From NCBI GenBank assembly GCA_036365145.1, contig JAEOAD010000035.1, positions 1,610,001-1,674,000 on the forward strand: a stretch of DNA of 64,000 nt, given 5' to 3'. A program made the translations under genes and the position numbers. This DNA is from Orientallactaga sibirica (taxonomy: Eukaryota; Chordata; Mammalia; Rodentia; Dipodidae). Shown one piece after another: positions 9,671 through 18,724 of the stretch; position 1 is the first letter of the stretch, and every line of letters starts with the position of its first letter. The notes beneath the pieces are model-generated. The model worked only from the letters and a program-made list of their open reading frames with translations. It was not told where the DNA came from and ran no database searches.

Positions 9671-12058
9671 GTCAGGGGACACCCACAAGCATGCACAGCT
9701 GAAGTGACTATGTATGTGGTGACAAATGAGGTCAGAGGAAGCAGCAATGTGTCACTACTAAGTTGGAAGTTAGGACTTTATATTAACTAGATTATTGAAA
9801 GGCTCATAGGCTGATGAAAAGTCTCTGAGGGATTCCCAGGAAAGAACTAACTTCTCCTTTGGGTGATGATTATTTACATGGTCCAAGCTTTGAAGTAGCT
9901 TGTTTAGTAGCTGCGTACAAAGTCAATAGGAGCCATGGGGAGCAAGAGCATGCCTTAGGTTCACGGACAGGAGAGGAGGGCTTAGGAGACTGTCTTGCTA
10001 TGGCTGTAAATGGCAGGAGGTACCGGGGATGGGTCAGAAATGACAGGCAAGGATCATTTTATTTGTGATGATGGGAGTGAGATTACTTCTTTTTGTGTTT
10101 TATCTGCATGCACCTACATCCTTTGTACACACTATTGGATTCAGTGTGGAAGTTTAAAGCATACAGTGTGTGCTGACAAAATTGGAAGGAGAGGTTTTCA
10201 GGAAGGAGAGGTTTTCAGGACAGGGAGTTCAGCTTTGGTCATCTTGAAGTGTCTGTGGGATATCCAGCAGTCAGGTAGTCAATCTGTTGAAGAGCTAATG
10301 TTTTGGCAACTATACACAAAAACAGGGACCAGATTTTGGACTTGCTAACACTGCAAGGGATTGTCTATGGGTAGGCATGTGCTATGCCTCCCAACCTCTG
10401 AACAAGAACAGGAGGAGAAAAGAGGAGTGTTCTGTTCTTTATGGCCAATGGAGGTAGACATGGTGGTGAGATTCAACAGTGCCCATAATGCTTCTTCAGT
10501 GGGAAATTCCTGATTGATTTCTGAGCCCAGTTTCAGGGCATCCACACATTCTGAACTCCCCCAGCACCTAGAGTTCCTTTCCCTTTTCTAGGAAGGATTC
10601 TCTATAGCCTGTCACTTTGCCTTCTCTACTCTCTAGGGACAGCTCAGTCTATAACCCAGGGGGCAGCTTCCTAGGCCTGGATGTCTCGAACAAGGAAGCA
10701 TGACATCTGAGCCAGAGGTAGTTGATACTTCTGTGTGGAAGCCGAGCAAACCCATCACGCTCAGACTGAACCCGTAGCCCGATATGAAACAATGACCTCT
10801 AGTCACATTTGTCTTTGAAAACAGCCCGAGGCTCTCTAGTTTGAACTGATCCTTGAGCCAAAGATCCAGGCAATTTGCAGAGATCTTGGCAATAGGAGAT
10901 CCAGCTGCCGACAAGCGGAAGCAGCAAGTTCACTCAACACACCCAGTGCGGTGAAGGGAAGAGCAATCTGTTCTCTAAATCTTGCATCAGGATATCAGAC
11001 ATTCTTGATGGTGCTTTAGACAGAATCTGGTTCTTTCCAGGGTCATTTTCCCTAAGAGTATGCTATCACTGGACTTTGCTGATCAGGAATGAGGGAAGAG
11101 CATCAAAGTTTACTTTTGTATTACCTAAAGGAAAAAAAAAAAGTACTTTGCTAAAGAGTCGTGTAGCATAAAGACCATCAAACTTCCAAACAGAAGACAG
11201 CGGTCTTGAGGCCGGCTCTGTCATCGTCATAAGATAGTTTATCGCACTGCTTTTGTTGTTTCCTTACTTTCCAACCTGTTATCTAGGCCCAATTTTGTCC
11301 TCACCTCTAGGACTTTTCCATGACAGAAAACAGAAGCGCTATGAAGTCAACATCCCACCTCATCTTTGGAAAAGTCCCAATCTCAATGGAGAGAGGTAAG
11401 TCACATGTTCCAGAATGCTGTAGTTTGTTCAGAAACATTCTATTTTATCTCCTAACTAGCCTCATTGTACCAACGGTGAGCAAAGAAATAACTGATGGGT
11501 ATCTGTGAAAAAAAAAATACCATGAACATGGGGACAGAGCCCACTGAGAGAAAACTTATTTCTGTAAACTAAACACCAACCCATGTAGTACATTGCAAAC
11601 CTATATTTTCACTTGATCATTAAAGAGAAGTTTTCTATCATCATAACATCACGTTCAGTAGCAATTTTGAATATTAGCTGTCTCCTCTTTGTTTTATGGA
11701 TGGAGAACCTGAGACTTGGGGATTGCAAGAGCAGTAGGTAGGAAGATCTGAAATGCTGAGCTACAGTTTTGGCACTGATGGAATAAAATTGAAATATGAG
11801 CGTGCGGCACCTGAGGAGATAAGGCCCTGCTTGGGTTTCCGATGTCTGCCCTTTACCTTGCCGTTACGTCACCAACACAAATGTTAGTATCAGGAGTCCA
11901 CCTAGACATGCTCCCCTTTCCACACCATAGAAATGAGAATTTCAAGAATGCAGTATAATGTGGACGTGCCCTTTGCTAATTCAATGTTTTTTTTTCTGGT
12001 TTCCTTCAACATATGTCAGCTACCTGTGAATGGAAGGTAATTAACTACCTATGCAGTC
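9671..12058. other. Unique sequence; small 17-bp tandem repeat
   Basis: No interspersed repeat recognised over 2.4 kb. A perfect 17-bp unit (GAAGGAGAGGTTTTCAG) occurs twice in tandem at about 10184-10217. Open frames of 60-112 residues (for example 10010-10348, 10633-10914 minus) show no recognised domain. Confidence 0.5.
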
Positions 12059-12071
12059 ACAGGTGACTTTT

Positions 12072-12298
12072 TTAAAATTAAAAAAAATATTTATTTATTA
12101 GCAACAGACAGACACAGAGAGAAAGAGGCAGAGAGAGAGAGAGGGAGAACAGGCACACCAGGGCCTCCAGGCACTGCAAACGAACTCCAGGTGCATGTGC
12201 CCCCTTATACAGCTGGCTTACATGGGGAATTGAGCATCAGACTGGGTGGTTAGGCTTCATAGGCAAGCACTTAACTGCTAAGCCATCTCTCCAGCCCA
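12072..12298 (-). repeat. DIP-like SINE (type A), antisense, 13-bp target duplication
   Basis: Antisense body CCAGGGCCTCCAGGCACTGC and head CTAAGCCATCTCTCCAGCCC. Exact ACAGGTGACTTTT copies flank it at 12059-12071 and 12299-12311. Confidence 0.92.
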
Positions 12299-12311
12299 AC
12301 AGGTGACTTTT

Positions 12312-13256
12312 AAATGTTCATCCCAAAAACCTGATGTCTTTCACTTTGATTAACCTTCAAAAATATATCATTATCTCAATCTGTGCTCAAGGGAGAAAAT
12401 AAAACAAGTCAGAAACCTCAAGTATATGCAGCAGAAATAATTAATATAGAAGTGAGGTTTTCACATCTGCAGGAATGTCTCTGGCAGTACTGAAGATGTC
12501 TCCCCAGCAAAGTGGCTGCTCGTGGAAGAACCGAGAAGGTGGAGAGTCAGGATGTCAGCTCTGAAGCTATAGTATCCGTGTGTTTTACCGTCCTGCCTGC
12601 GAGGCAAGAGATGGGACAGGTACCGCTTCACCTCCTACAGCTATTTGTTGACAGCTAGGACACTGGTGTCTGTACTGTGGAGCACTGGTTGTTGATAACT
12701 GCATCTACCGGCTCTTGAAGGATTTGAACTAGGTCTTGACACTGTGACCCTGCTATTGCAGATGCCCAGAACATCTGGATCTGCCAAAACTCAACCACTG
12801 TAACAAGAGAATGGCATTGAGTTCCTTTCTATCTGTCTTATGTCACTTCAGTACACTGGTAGGATCTGGTCTGTACCATGAGCATGTGGGGACAGAAAAT
12901 CCACTTCTAATATTATAGATTTTGAAGTATACAGAGACTCAGGCCAAAGAGCTGGGACAGATGCTAAATCCAGTTTATTCTAGCCACCATGGTGTCCAGT
13001 AGCTCCTTAGATGTCTGTCTCAGACACACCACAAATCATTTAATATCTTTCTTCACCAGTGTGCAGTTCCTTCTTTGTTTTGTCTTACCCAATAGCACTA
13101 ATTAATACATACTCAGTTTTATTTTAATTTCATTTAATTTTTAGCATACAGGTGTATACCTAACTAGGTTAATCCTTCTTTCCTCTCTCCTCTGTCAGCC
13201 ACTTTGAATGACACAAAGATCTTTCCTGCATCTGATCCTCTTCTTTCTGATTCCAT
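12312..13256. other. Unique sequence, nothing recognised
   Basis: Nearly 1 kb of ordinary sequence without repeats, RNA genes or credible frames. Confidence 0.5.
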
Positions 13257-13264
13257 GACATATG

Positions 13265-13538
13265 ATTTTTTTTTTTGAGAGAGAGACACAGAGAGAGACA
13301 GAGAGAGAGGGAGAGGAAGACAGATAGAGAATGGGCCCACCAGCAGCCTCTCAGCTGCTGCGAACAAAATCCAGATGAGTGCACCCCCTTTTGGTCAAGT
13401 GCAGCATTGTGCCCTTGCGTCACTTTGCATCTGGCTAAACATGGGACCTGGAGATTGGAACCGCTGGAGATTGGAACCAGCATTCTTAGGCTTAGGAGGC
13501 AGGCACTTAACCGCTAAGCCATCTCTCCAGCCCACTAC
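13265..13538 (-). repeat. DIP-like SINE (type B), antisense, two B-box units
   Basis: T-run, GA-rich stretch, CAGCAGCCTCTCAGCTGCTG body and CTAAGCCATCTCTCCAGCCC head. Two tandem 16-bp units lie at 13448-13479. GACATATG copies flank it at 13257-13264 and 13539-13546. Confidence 0.9.
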
Positions 13539-13850
13539 GACATATGTTTTTTATGCTGAACTTTTCTAGTAATCTCTTTCCTCTGACTATGCCTTCCACT
13601 GCCATGGTTCATCTTTCCTGGCCAGAATGATTACTCGTGCCCTTTGTGCTTACAATACATAATGGTCACATGTCCACATTTTCTTCCTCAACTAGAACCT
13701 GCCTCCTTCTCCAGGCTGATTTTGTAGTACCTGTGCCTCCTCATGTTGCACCAAGTCCTGCTTGGTTAACTGGAGTTCCTTGAAGATGATTGCTATCAAT
13801 CCATCAATCCATCCATTTATACAACATCTAACATTTATGAAAAGTCAAAT

Positions 13851-14010
13851 GCCAGGCATGGTGGCACACACCTTTAATCCCAACACTCGGGAGGCAGAGG
13901 TAGGAGGATCACCGTGAGTTCAAGGCCACCCAGAAACTACATACTGAATTCCAGGTCAGCGTGGGCTAGAGGGAGACCCTACCTTGAAAAAAAACACCCC
14001 CCCCCAAAAT
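13851..14010 (+). repeat. B1-like SINE, sense (unit 1)
   Basis: GCCAGGCATGGTGGCACACA start, CTTTAATCCCAACACTCGGG, and GAGACCCTACCTTG before an A-rich tail that holds a C9 run. Flanked by AAAAGTCAAAT (13840-13850) and AAAAGTCGAAT (14011-14021). Confidence 0.93.
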
Positions 14011-14261
14011 AAAAGTCGAATTAAGACAGTAAAATAAAGAAGAATAGTGCTTGGTGAGTGCCCATATAACAATGCTTGGGTGTAGTTTACAACAATAGTT
14101 TTTAATAAACATAGGACCATAATACTCATCATTTCTATAAGCAGTTACATTGAGCTGTGTAGCCAGAGAAATTGTCTCAGATGGTGACATAATAGCTGAG
14201 CCTTGGGGATGAGTACAAAATGACAAGATTAAGACAAATGCAGGAGAGAAAAGGTAAATTA

Positions 14262-14416
14262 GGGCTGGAGAGATGGCTCAGCTGTTATGATGCTTGCCCC
14301 CAGAGACTAACAACTCAAGTTCATTTCCCGAGTACCCATGTAAAGATGCATCTGGAGTTCATTTGCAGTGGCTGGAGACCCTGGTGCACCCATTCTCTCC
14401 CTCTCTTTCTTCCCTA
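14262..14416 (+). repeat. DIP-like SINE (type A), sense, tail-less (unit 1)
   Basis: GGGCTGGAGAGATGGCTCAG head and GCATCTGGAGTTCATTTGCA body. The tail stops at a CT-rich run that directly meets the start of a B1. No A-rich tail remains. Confidence 0.85.
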
Positions 14417-14815
14417 GGCTTGGTAGCAAACACCTGTTTTTTTTGTGTTTTTTTTTTTGAGAGAGAATCAGAGACAGAAACAGAGAGGAAGAGGCAGGCA
14501 GAAAGAGAATGGGCACCAGCAGCCTCTCAGCCGCAGTGAACAAACTCCAGGCACTTGAGACCTCTTGTGGGCAAGTGCAGCATTGCGCCCTTTTGTCACT
14601 TATATGCCTGGCTAAACGTGGGACCTGGAGATCGAATAGGCGTTCTTAGGGTTGGCAGGCAGGCACGTTATCCACGAAGCCATCTCTCCAGCCTGGTAGC
14701 AAACACCTTTAATCCTAGCACTCAGGAGGCAGAGGTCAGAGGATTGCTGTGAGTTCAAGGACAGCCTGAGACTACATAGTATATTCCAGATCAGCCTGGG
14801 CTAGATTGAGACCCT
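14417..14815 (+). repeat. B1-like SINE, sense, split by a DIP SINE (unit 1)
   Basis: B1 start GGCTTGGTAGCAAACACC is interrupted, then continues CTTTAATCCTAGCACTCAGG to GGGCTAGATTGAGACCC. The inserted piece (14436-14693) is flanked by TGGTAGCAAACACCT at 14421-14435 and 14694-14708, both part of B1. Confidence 0.9.
14436..14693 (-). repeat. DIP-like SINE (type B, single B-box unit), antisense (unit 1)
   Basis: Antisense copy inserted in B1 with a 15-bp exact target duplication. The B-box block is single (CTGGAGATCGAATAGG). Most differences between the two tandem duplicates fall here, several at CpG/TpG sites. Confidence 0.92.
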
Positions 14816-14995
14816 TTATACCTCATAACTCTTCACCACTCCCACAATGCATGACCCACATTACCCACTGATAAGGGTCCCTTTGGAAGAGGGAGGACAG
14901 GGAGGAGGATAATGGAGTCACCATTATGAATGTAAAATTAGAATAAAATAAATAAAAATAAATTATTAATAAAAGCAAACAAACAAAAAAAAACA
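14816..14995 (+). mobile_element. LINE-1 3' terminal fragment, sense (unit 1)
   Basis: CACAATGCATGACCCACATT, GGGAGGACAGGGAGGAGG and ATGAATGTAAAATTAGAATA lead into an A-rich tail. It is the sense counterpart of the left end of the element at 1731-2820. Only the last 180 bp are present, as expected for 5'-truncated LINE-1. Confidence 0.6.
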
Positions 14996-15347
14996 AAAAT
15001 TAGAAAAAGAAAACAGAAAAGAAAGGGGAAATTACATCTAGATAGAAGGAAAAGTATACACACAGAGAGTGAAGCCAGACTGACTATGCCTTCCACTGCC
15101 ATGGTTCATCTTTCCTGGCCAGAATGATTACTCGTGCCCTTTGTGCTTACAATACATAATGGTCACATGTCCACATTTTCTTCCTCAACTAGAACCTGCC
15201 TCCTTCTCCAGGCTGATTTTGTAGGACCTGTGCCTCCTCATGTTGCACCAAGTCCTGCTTGGTTAACTGGAGTTCCTTGAAGATGATTGCTATCAATCCA
15301 TCAATCCATCCATTTATACAACATCTAACATTTATGAAAAGTCAAAT

Positions 15348-15506
15348 GCCAGGCATGGTGGCACACACCTTTAATCCCAACACTCGGGAGGCAGAGGTAG
15401 GAGGATCACCGTGAGTTCAAGGCCACCCAGAAACTACATACTGAATTCCAGGTCAGCGTGGGCTAGAGGGAGACCCTACCTGAAAAAAAAAAAACACCCC
15501 CCAAAT
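15348..15506 (+). repeat. B1-like SINE, sense (unit 2)
   Basis: Duplicate of 13851-14010. The A/C tail has a different length from the first copy. Flanking AAAAGTCAAAT / AAAAGTCGAAT is retained. Confidence 0.93.
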
Positions 15507-15757
15507 AAAAGTCGAATTAAGACAGTAAAATAAAGAAGAATAGTGCTTGGTGAGTGCCCATATAACAATGCTTGGGTGTAGTTTACAACAATAGTTTTTA
15601 ATAAACATAGGACCATAATACTCATCATTTCTATAAGCAGTTACATTGAGCTGTGTAGCCAGAGAAATTGTCTCAGATGGTGACATAATAGCTGAGCCTT
15701 GGGGATGAGTACAAAATGACAAGATTAAGACAAATGCAGGAGAGAAAAGGTAAATTA

Positions 15758-15912
15758 GGGCTGGAGAGATGGCTCAGCTGTTATGATGCTTGCCCCCAGA
15801 GACTAACAACTCAAGTTCATTTCCCGAGTACCCATGTAAAGATGCATCTGGAGTTCATTTGCAGTGGCTGGAGACCCTGGTGCACCCATTCTCTCCCTCT
15901 CTTTCTTCCCTA
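15758..15912 (+). repeat. DIP-like SINE (type A), sense, tail-less (unit 2)
   Basis: Duplicate of 14262-14416. No difference was seen by eye. Confidence 0.85.
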
Positions 15913-16311
15913 GGCTTGGTAGCAAACACCTGTTTTTTTTTTTTTTTTTTTTTTGAGAGAGACAGAGACAGAAACAGAGAGGAAGAGGCAGGCAGAAAGA
16001 GAATGGGCACCAGCAGCCTCTCAGCCACTGTGAACAAACTCCAGGCACTTAAGACCTCTTGTGGGCAAGTGCAGCATTGCGCCCTTTTGTCACTTATACG
16101 CCTGGCTAAATGTGGGACCTGGAGATCGAATAGGCGTTCTTAGGGTTGGCAGGCAGGCGCCTTATCCACGAAGCCATCTCTCCAGCCTGGTAGCAAACAC
16201 CTTTAATCCTAGCACTCAGGAGGCAGAGGTAAGAGGATTGCTGTGAGTTCAAGGACAGCCTGAGACTACATAGTATATTCCAGATCAGCCTGGGCTAGAT
16301 TGAGACCCTTT
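15913..16311 (+). repeat. B1-like SINE, sense, split by a DIP SINE (unit 2)
   Basis: Duplicate of 14417-14815 with the same insertion point, so the SINE insertion predates the tandem duplication. Confidence 0.9.
15932..16187 (-). repeat. DIP-like SINE (type B, single B-box unit), antisense (unit 2)
   Basis: Duplicate of 14436-14693 with a longer pure T run, where unit 1 has a TTGTGTT break. Several substitutions are seen, for example CAGCCACTG versus CAGCCGCAG. Confidence 0.92.
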
Positions 16312-16500
16312 ATACCTCATAACTCTTGACCACTCCCACAATGCATGACCCACATTACCCACTGATAAGGGTCCCTTTGGAAGAGGGAGGACAGGGAGGA
16401 GGATAATGGAGTCACCATTATGAATGTAAAATTAGAATAAAATAAATAAAAAATAAATTATTAATAAAAGCAAACAAACAAAAAAACAAAACAAAAATTA
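16312..16500 (+). mobile_element. LINE-1 3' terminal fragment, sense (unit 2)
   Basis: Duplicate of 14816-14995, with one substitution (CTCTTGACC versus CTCTTCACC) and small A-run differences. Confidence 0.6.
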
Positions 16501-16611
16501 GAAAAAGAAAACAGAAAAGAAAGGGGAAATTACATCTAGATAGAAGAAAAAGTATACACACAGAGAGTGAAGCCAGAGAACATAAGACATTTTACCATTC
16601 CAATGAGTAGA

Positions 16612-16664
16612 AAGGAGTGGGGGGATCATATATCATGAAAGGGGTGGAGGGATCATATATCATG
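16612..16664. repeat. Short tandem repeat, two units of about 26 bp
   Basis: GGGATCATATATCATG occurs twice within about 30 bp, each copy next to a G-rich run, shortly after the end of the 1.5-kb tandem duplication. Confidence 0.75.
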
Positions 16665-16782
16665 GTTCTTTGGAGAAAGAGAACTGTGATGATTAATTTT
16701 GAATTGTTAACTTCATTGGATTAAGAAATATATATGGCATTGGTGACACACATTTTGAAAGTATGGCCCCATAGGCTTGGGT

Positions 16783-16937
16783 GTTTTTTTTTTTTTTTTA
16801 GAGGTAGAGTCTCACTCTAGCCCAGGCTGACCTGGACTTCACTATGGAGTCTCAGGCTGGCCTTGAGCTCCTCACAGTGATCCTCCTCCCTCTGTCTCCC
16901 AGGTGCTGCGATTAAAGATGTGCACCACCATGCCTGG
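16783..16937 (-). repeat. B1-like SINE, antisense
   Basis: T run, GTAGAGTCTCACTCTAGCCC, CTGACCTGGACTTCACTATG and GTGCTGCGATTAAAGATGTG. Ends CATGCCTGGTGACA. Confidence 0.9.
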
Positions 16938-17255
16938 TGACACACGTTTTTTGTGTCTCTGAGAGAATTTCCAGAGAGGATTAAATAAAGGAGAAAGCCA
17001 GCTTTGCATGTAGTCAGCACCAAGTCATGGCCTGGGGCCCACAAATGAATAAAATGTGAAAATAAGAGAGAGCCAGTGGAGCACGGACATGTGTCTCCTC
17101 CTCCGTTTCCTGATCTGTCAGCTGTGAACAGGCTGCTCCATGCTCCTGCTGACATGCCCATGTGATGCTCCCACCATCATGCCTTCCTTGCCATGGTGGA
17201 CTGTGGCACTCACCTTAAACTATGTGCTCAGTCACACATTGCTTTCCTTAAACTG

Positions 17256-17527
17256 TTTTTTTTTTTTTTTTTTTTTTTTTGGAGACACAGAGAGAGACAG
17301 AGAGGGAGAGGAAGACAGATAGAGATGGGTGCGCCAGCAGCCTCTCAGCTGCTGTAAACAAAATCCATATATGTGCGCCCCCTTGTGGTCAAGTGCAGCA
17401 TTGCACCCTTGCATCACTTTGCATCTGGCTAAACGTGGGACCTGGAGATTGGAACCGCTGAAGATTGGAACCGGTGTTCTTAGGCTTAAGAGGCAGGCAC
17501 CTTAACTGCTAAGCCATCTCTCCAGCC
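17256..17527 (-). repeat. DIP-like SINE (type B), antisense, two B-box units
   Basis: Pure T run, then GA-rich stretch, CCAGCAGCCTCTCAGCTGCT and the usual head. 16-bp units at 17442-17473. Flanks CCTTAAACTG / CCTTAAATTG (17246-17255, 17528-17537). Confidence 0.92.
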
Positions 17528-17557
17528 CCTTAAATTGCTTTTTGTTATAACTATTCA

Positions 17558-17746
17558 CATATTTATTTGTGATAGGAAGACAGGAGAGAGAGAACAGGTA
17601 CCCAGGACTTTCTGCCACTGCAATCGAACTCCAGATTCATGGGCTACTTTGTAAATCTGGCATTACATGGGTACTGGGGAATCAAACCTGGGCCTTTAGG
17701 CTTTGCAAGCAAGCACCTTAAACCAATGAACCATTTCTCCAGTCTC
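17558..17746 (-). repeat. Old DIP-like SINE (type A), antisense
   Basis: TATTTATTTGTGA, CTGCCACTGCAATCGAACTC and GAACCATTTCTCCAGTCTC keep the order of the family but with many changes. Confidence 0.75.
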
Positions 17747-17749
17747 AAT

Positions 17750-18480
17750 TTAATTCTTTTTAATTTTAATTGGTCACAGTCCCAAGAAAAATAAAGCAAG
17801 AACCAGAAATGATAAAATATATAAACAATTATATTTGTTGAAAGGGACTGTCATATGATTTTGGAAATGCAAAGTACAGCATCCACAGAGTAGCTTGGCA
17901 GACTAGAAACTCAGACAAGGGTGGGCTTTGAAGTTGAACTCCCCTCTGCTAGCCAGGGAGGCCAGTATGAGCACTGACATCCCAAACGCATCCAAGCTTT
18001 TCGGGTGTCAGGGAACCAATCTCAGCTCCATGAAGTTGGGGCAGAGTGGACCCACAGGCTATTGATTCTCTACTCAAAGGAAAGCTGACAATGGAAGGGC
18101 TTATCCTATTAACCACACTAGCTGTGATCACAGAAAGAGTAATGGTGAGAACACTTGGACATGGGATAAAGAAGAATTGGGTCATAAATGAGCTAAAAAG
18201 CAAAAAGAAAATTTCAGAATCAATAGTCCCCATCTGTTATAGCACAATTATCAAAAGAAAAACAACCAAATAACAAACTTACTGGGACTGGACTTGATTA
18301 AGGCAAACACAGGGGAATGTGAGGCACTGGTTAGGCTGGACAATGACCTCAGCCCTCTCCTCACAATGCACTTAACCTGTTAGTGACCTGGGGATCCCCA
18401 ACTGCACCAAGCTGCACAGGAATTCCATTCCAAACAATGAAATAGGTTTATAGGTTTGTCCTCCCCATTGACCATTATTT
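17750..18480. other. Unique sequence
   Basis: A 75-codon plus-strand frame (18046-18273) is the longest open stretch. It has a hydrophobic core but I do not recognise it, and no splice or promoter signals were found. No repeats recognised. Confidence 0.45.
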
Positions 18481-18489
18481 GTGACCAGC

Positions 18490-18546
18490 TTCTTTCCTTC
18501 CCTTCCTTCCTTCCTTCCTTCCTTCCTTCCTTCCTTCCTTTCTTTG
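18490..18546. repeat. (CCTT)n microsatellite
   Basis: About 12 tetranucleotide units directly before the CTAT repeat. Confidence 0.93.
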
Positions 18547-18555
18547 TTTCTCATT

Positions 18556-18586
18556 TATCTATGTATCTATTATCTATCTATCTATC

Positions 18587-18632
<46 letters not shown>

Positions 18633-18722
18633 GTATCATCTATCTATCTATCTATCATATATCTATCTATCAATCAATCAATCTATCTATCTATCTATCT
18701 ATCTATCCATCTATCTATCATC
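18556..18722. repeat. (CTAT)n microsatellite with variant units
   Basis: Over 160 bp of CTAT units, broken by CATC, GTAT and CAAT variants (CAATCAATCAAT near 18670). The long Tyr-Leu-Ser-Ile frames are translated repeat only. Confidence 0.95.
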
Positions 18723-18724
18723 TG

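Larger units (their letters stand above)
13583..15079. repeat. Tandem duplication, unit 1 (1497 bp)
   Basis: Begins CTGACTATGCCTTCCACTGC and ends GAAGCCAGA. The same series of B1, DIP-A, split B1 carrying DIP-B, and LINE-1 3' end is repeated head to tail in the next 1498 bp. Differences seen by eye are homopolymer lengths plus about a dozen substitutions, most of them within the antisense SINE near 14436-14693. Confidence 0.97.
15080..16577. repeat. Tandem duplication, unit 2 (1498 bp)
   Basis: Direct continuation of unit 1 with no spacer; the junction is at 15079/15080. The frames at 13966-14226 and 15453-15722 (both minus) give nearly the same peptide, and those at 14220-14417 and 15716-15913 (both plus) appear identical. 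This shows how little the units have diverged. These frames lie over SINEs and are not genes. Confidence 0.97.
16685..17555 (+). mobile_element. Old interspersed repeat, family uncertain, split by B1 and DIP
   Basis: GATTAATTTTGAATTGTTAA and GTGTCTCTGAGAGAATTTCC resemble an old mammal-wide repeat. CCATCATGCCTTCCTTGCCA and the later TTAAATTGCTTTTTGTTATA resemble the 3' part of MaLR LTRs. It may be two elements. A B1 (16783-16937) and a DIP SINE (17256-17527) are inserted in it. Confidence 0.4.

Noticed and set aside
13966..15913. Repeated frames at 13966/15453 and 14220/15716
   Set aside because: They run over SINE sequence in the tandem duplication and have no coding features.
16741..16955. 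GGTGACACAC repeated on either side of a B1, suggesting its target duplication
   Set aside because: The left copy is about 40 bp away from the B1 edge, so it cannot be a simple target duplication and may be coincidence.
18046..18273. 75-codon frame with a hydrophobic stretch, possibly retroviral envelope-like
   Set aside because: No flanking LTRs and no diagnostic motif; too weak to name.
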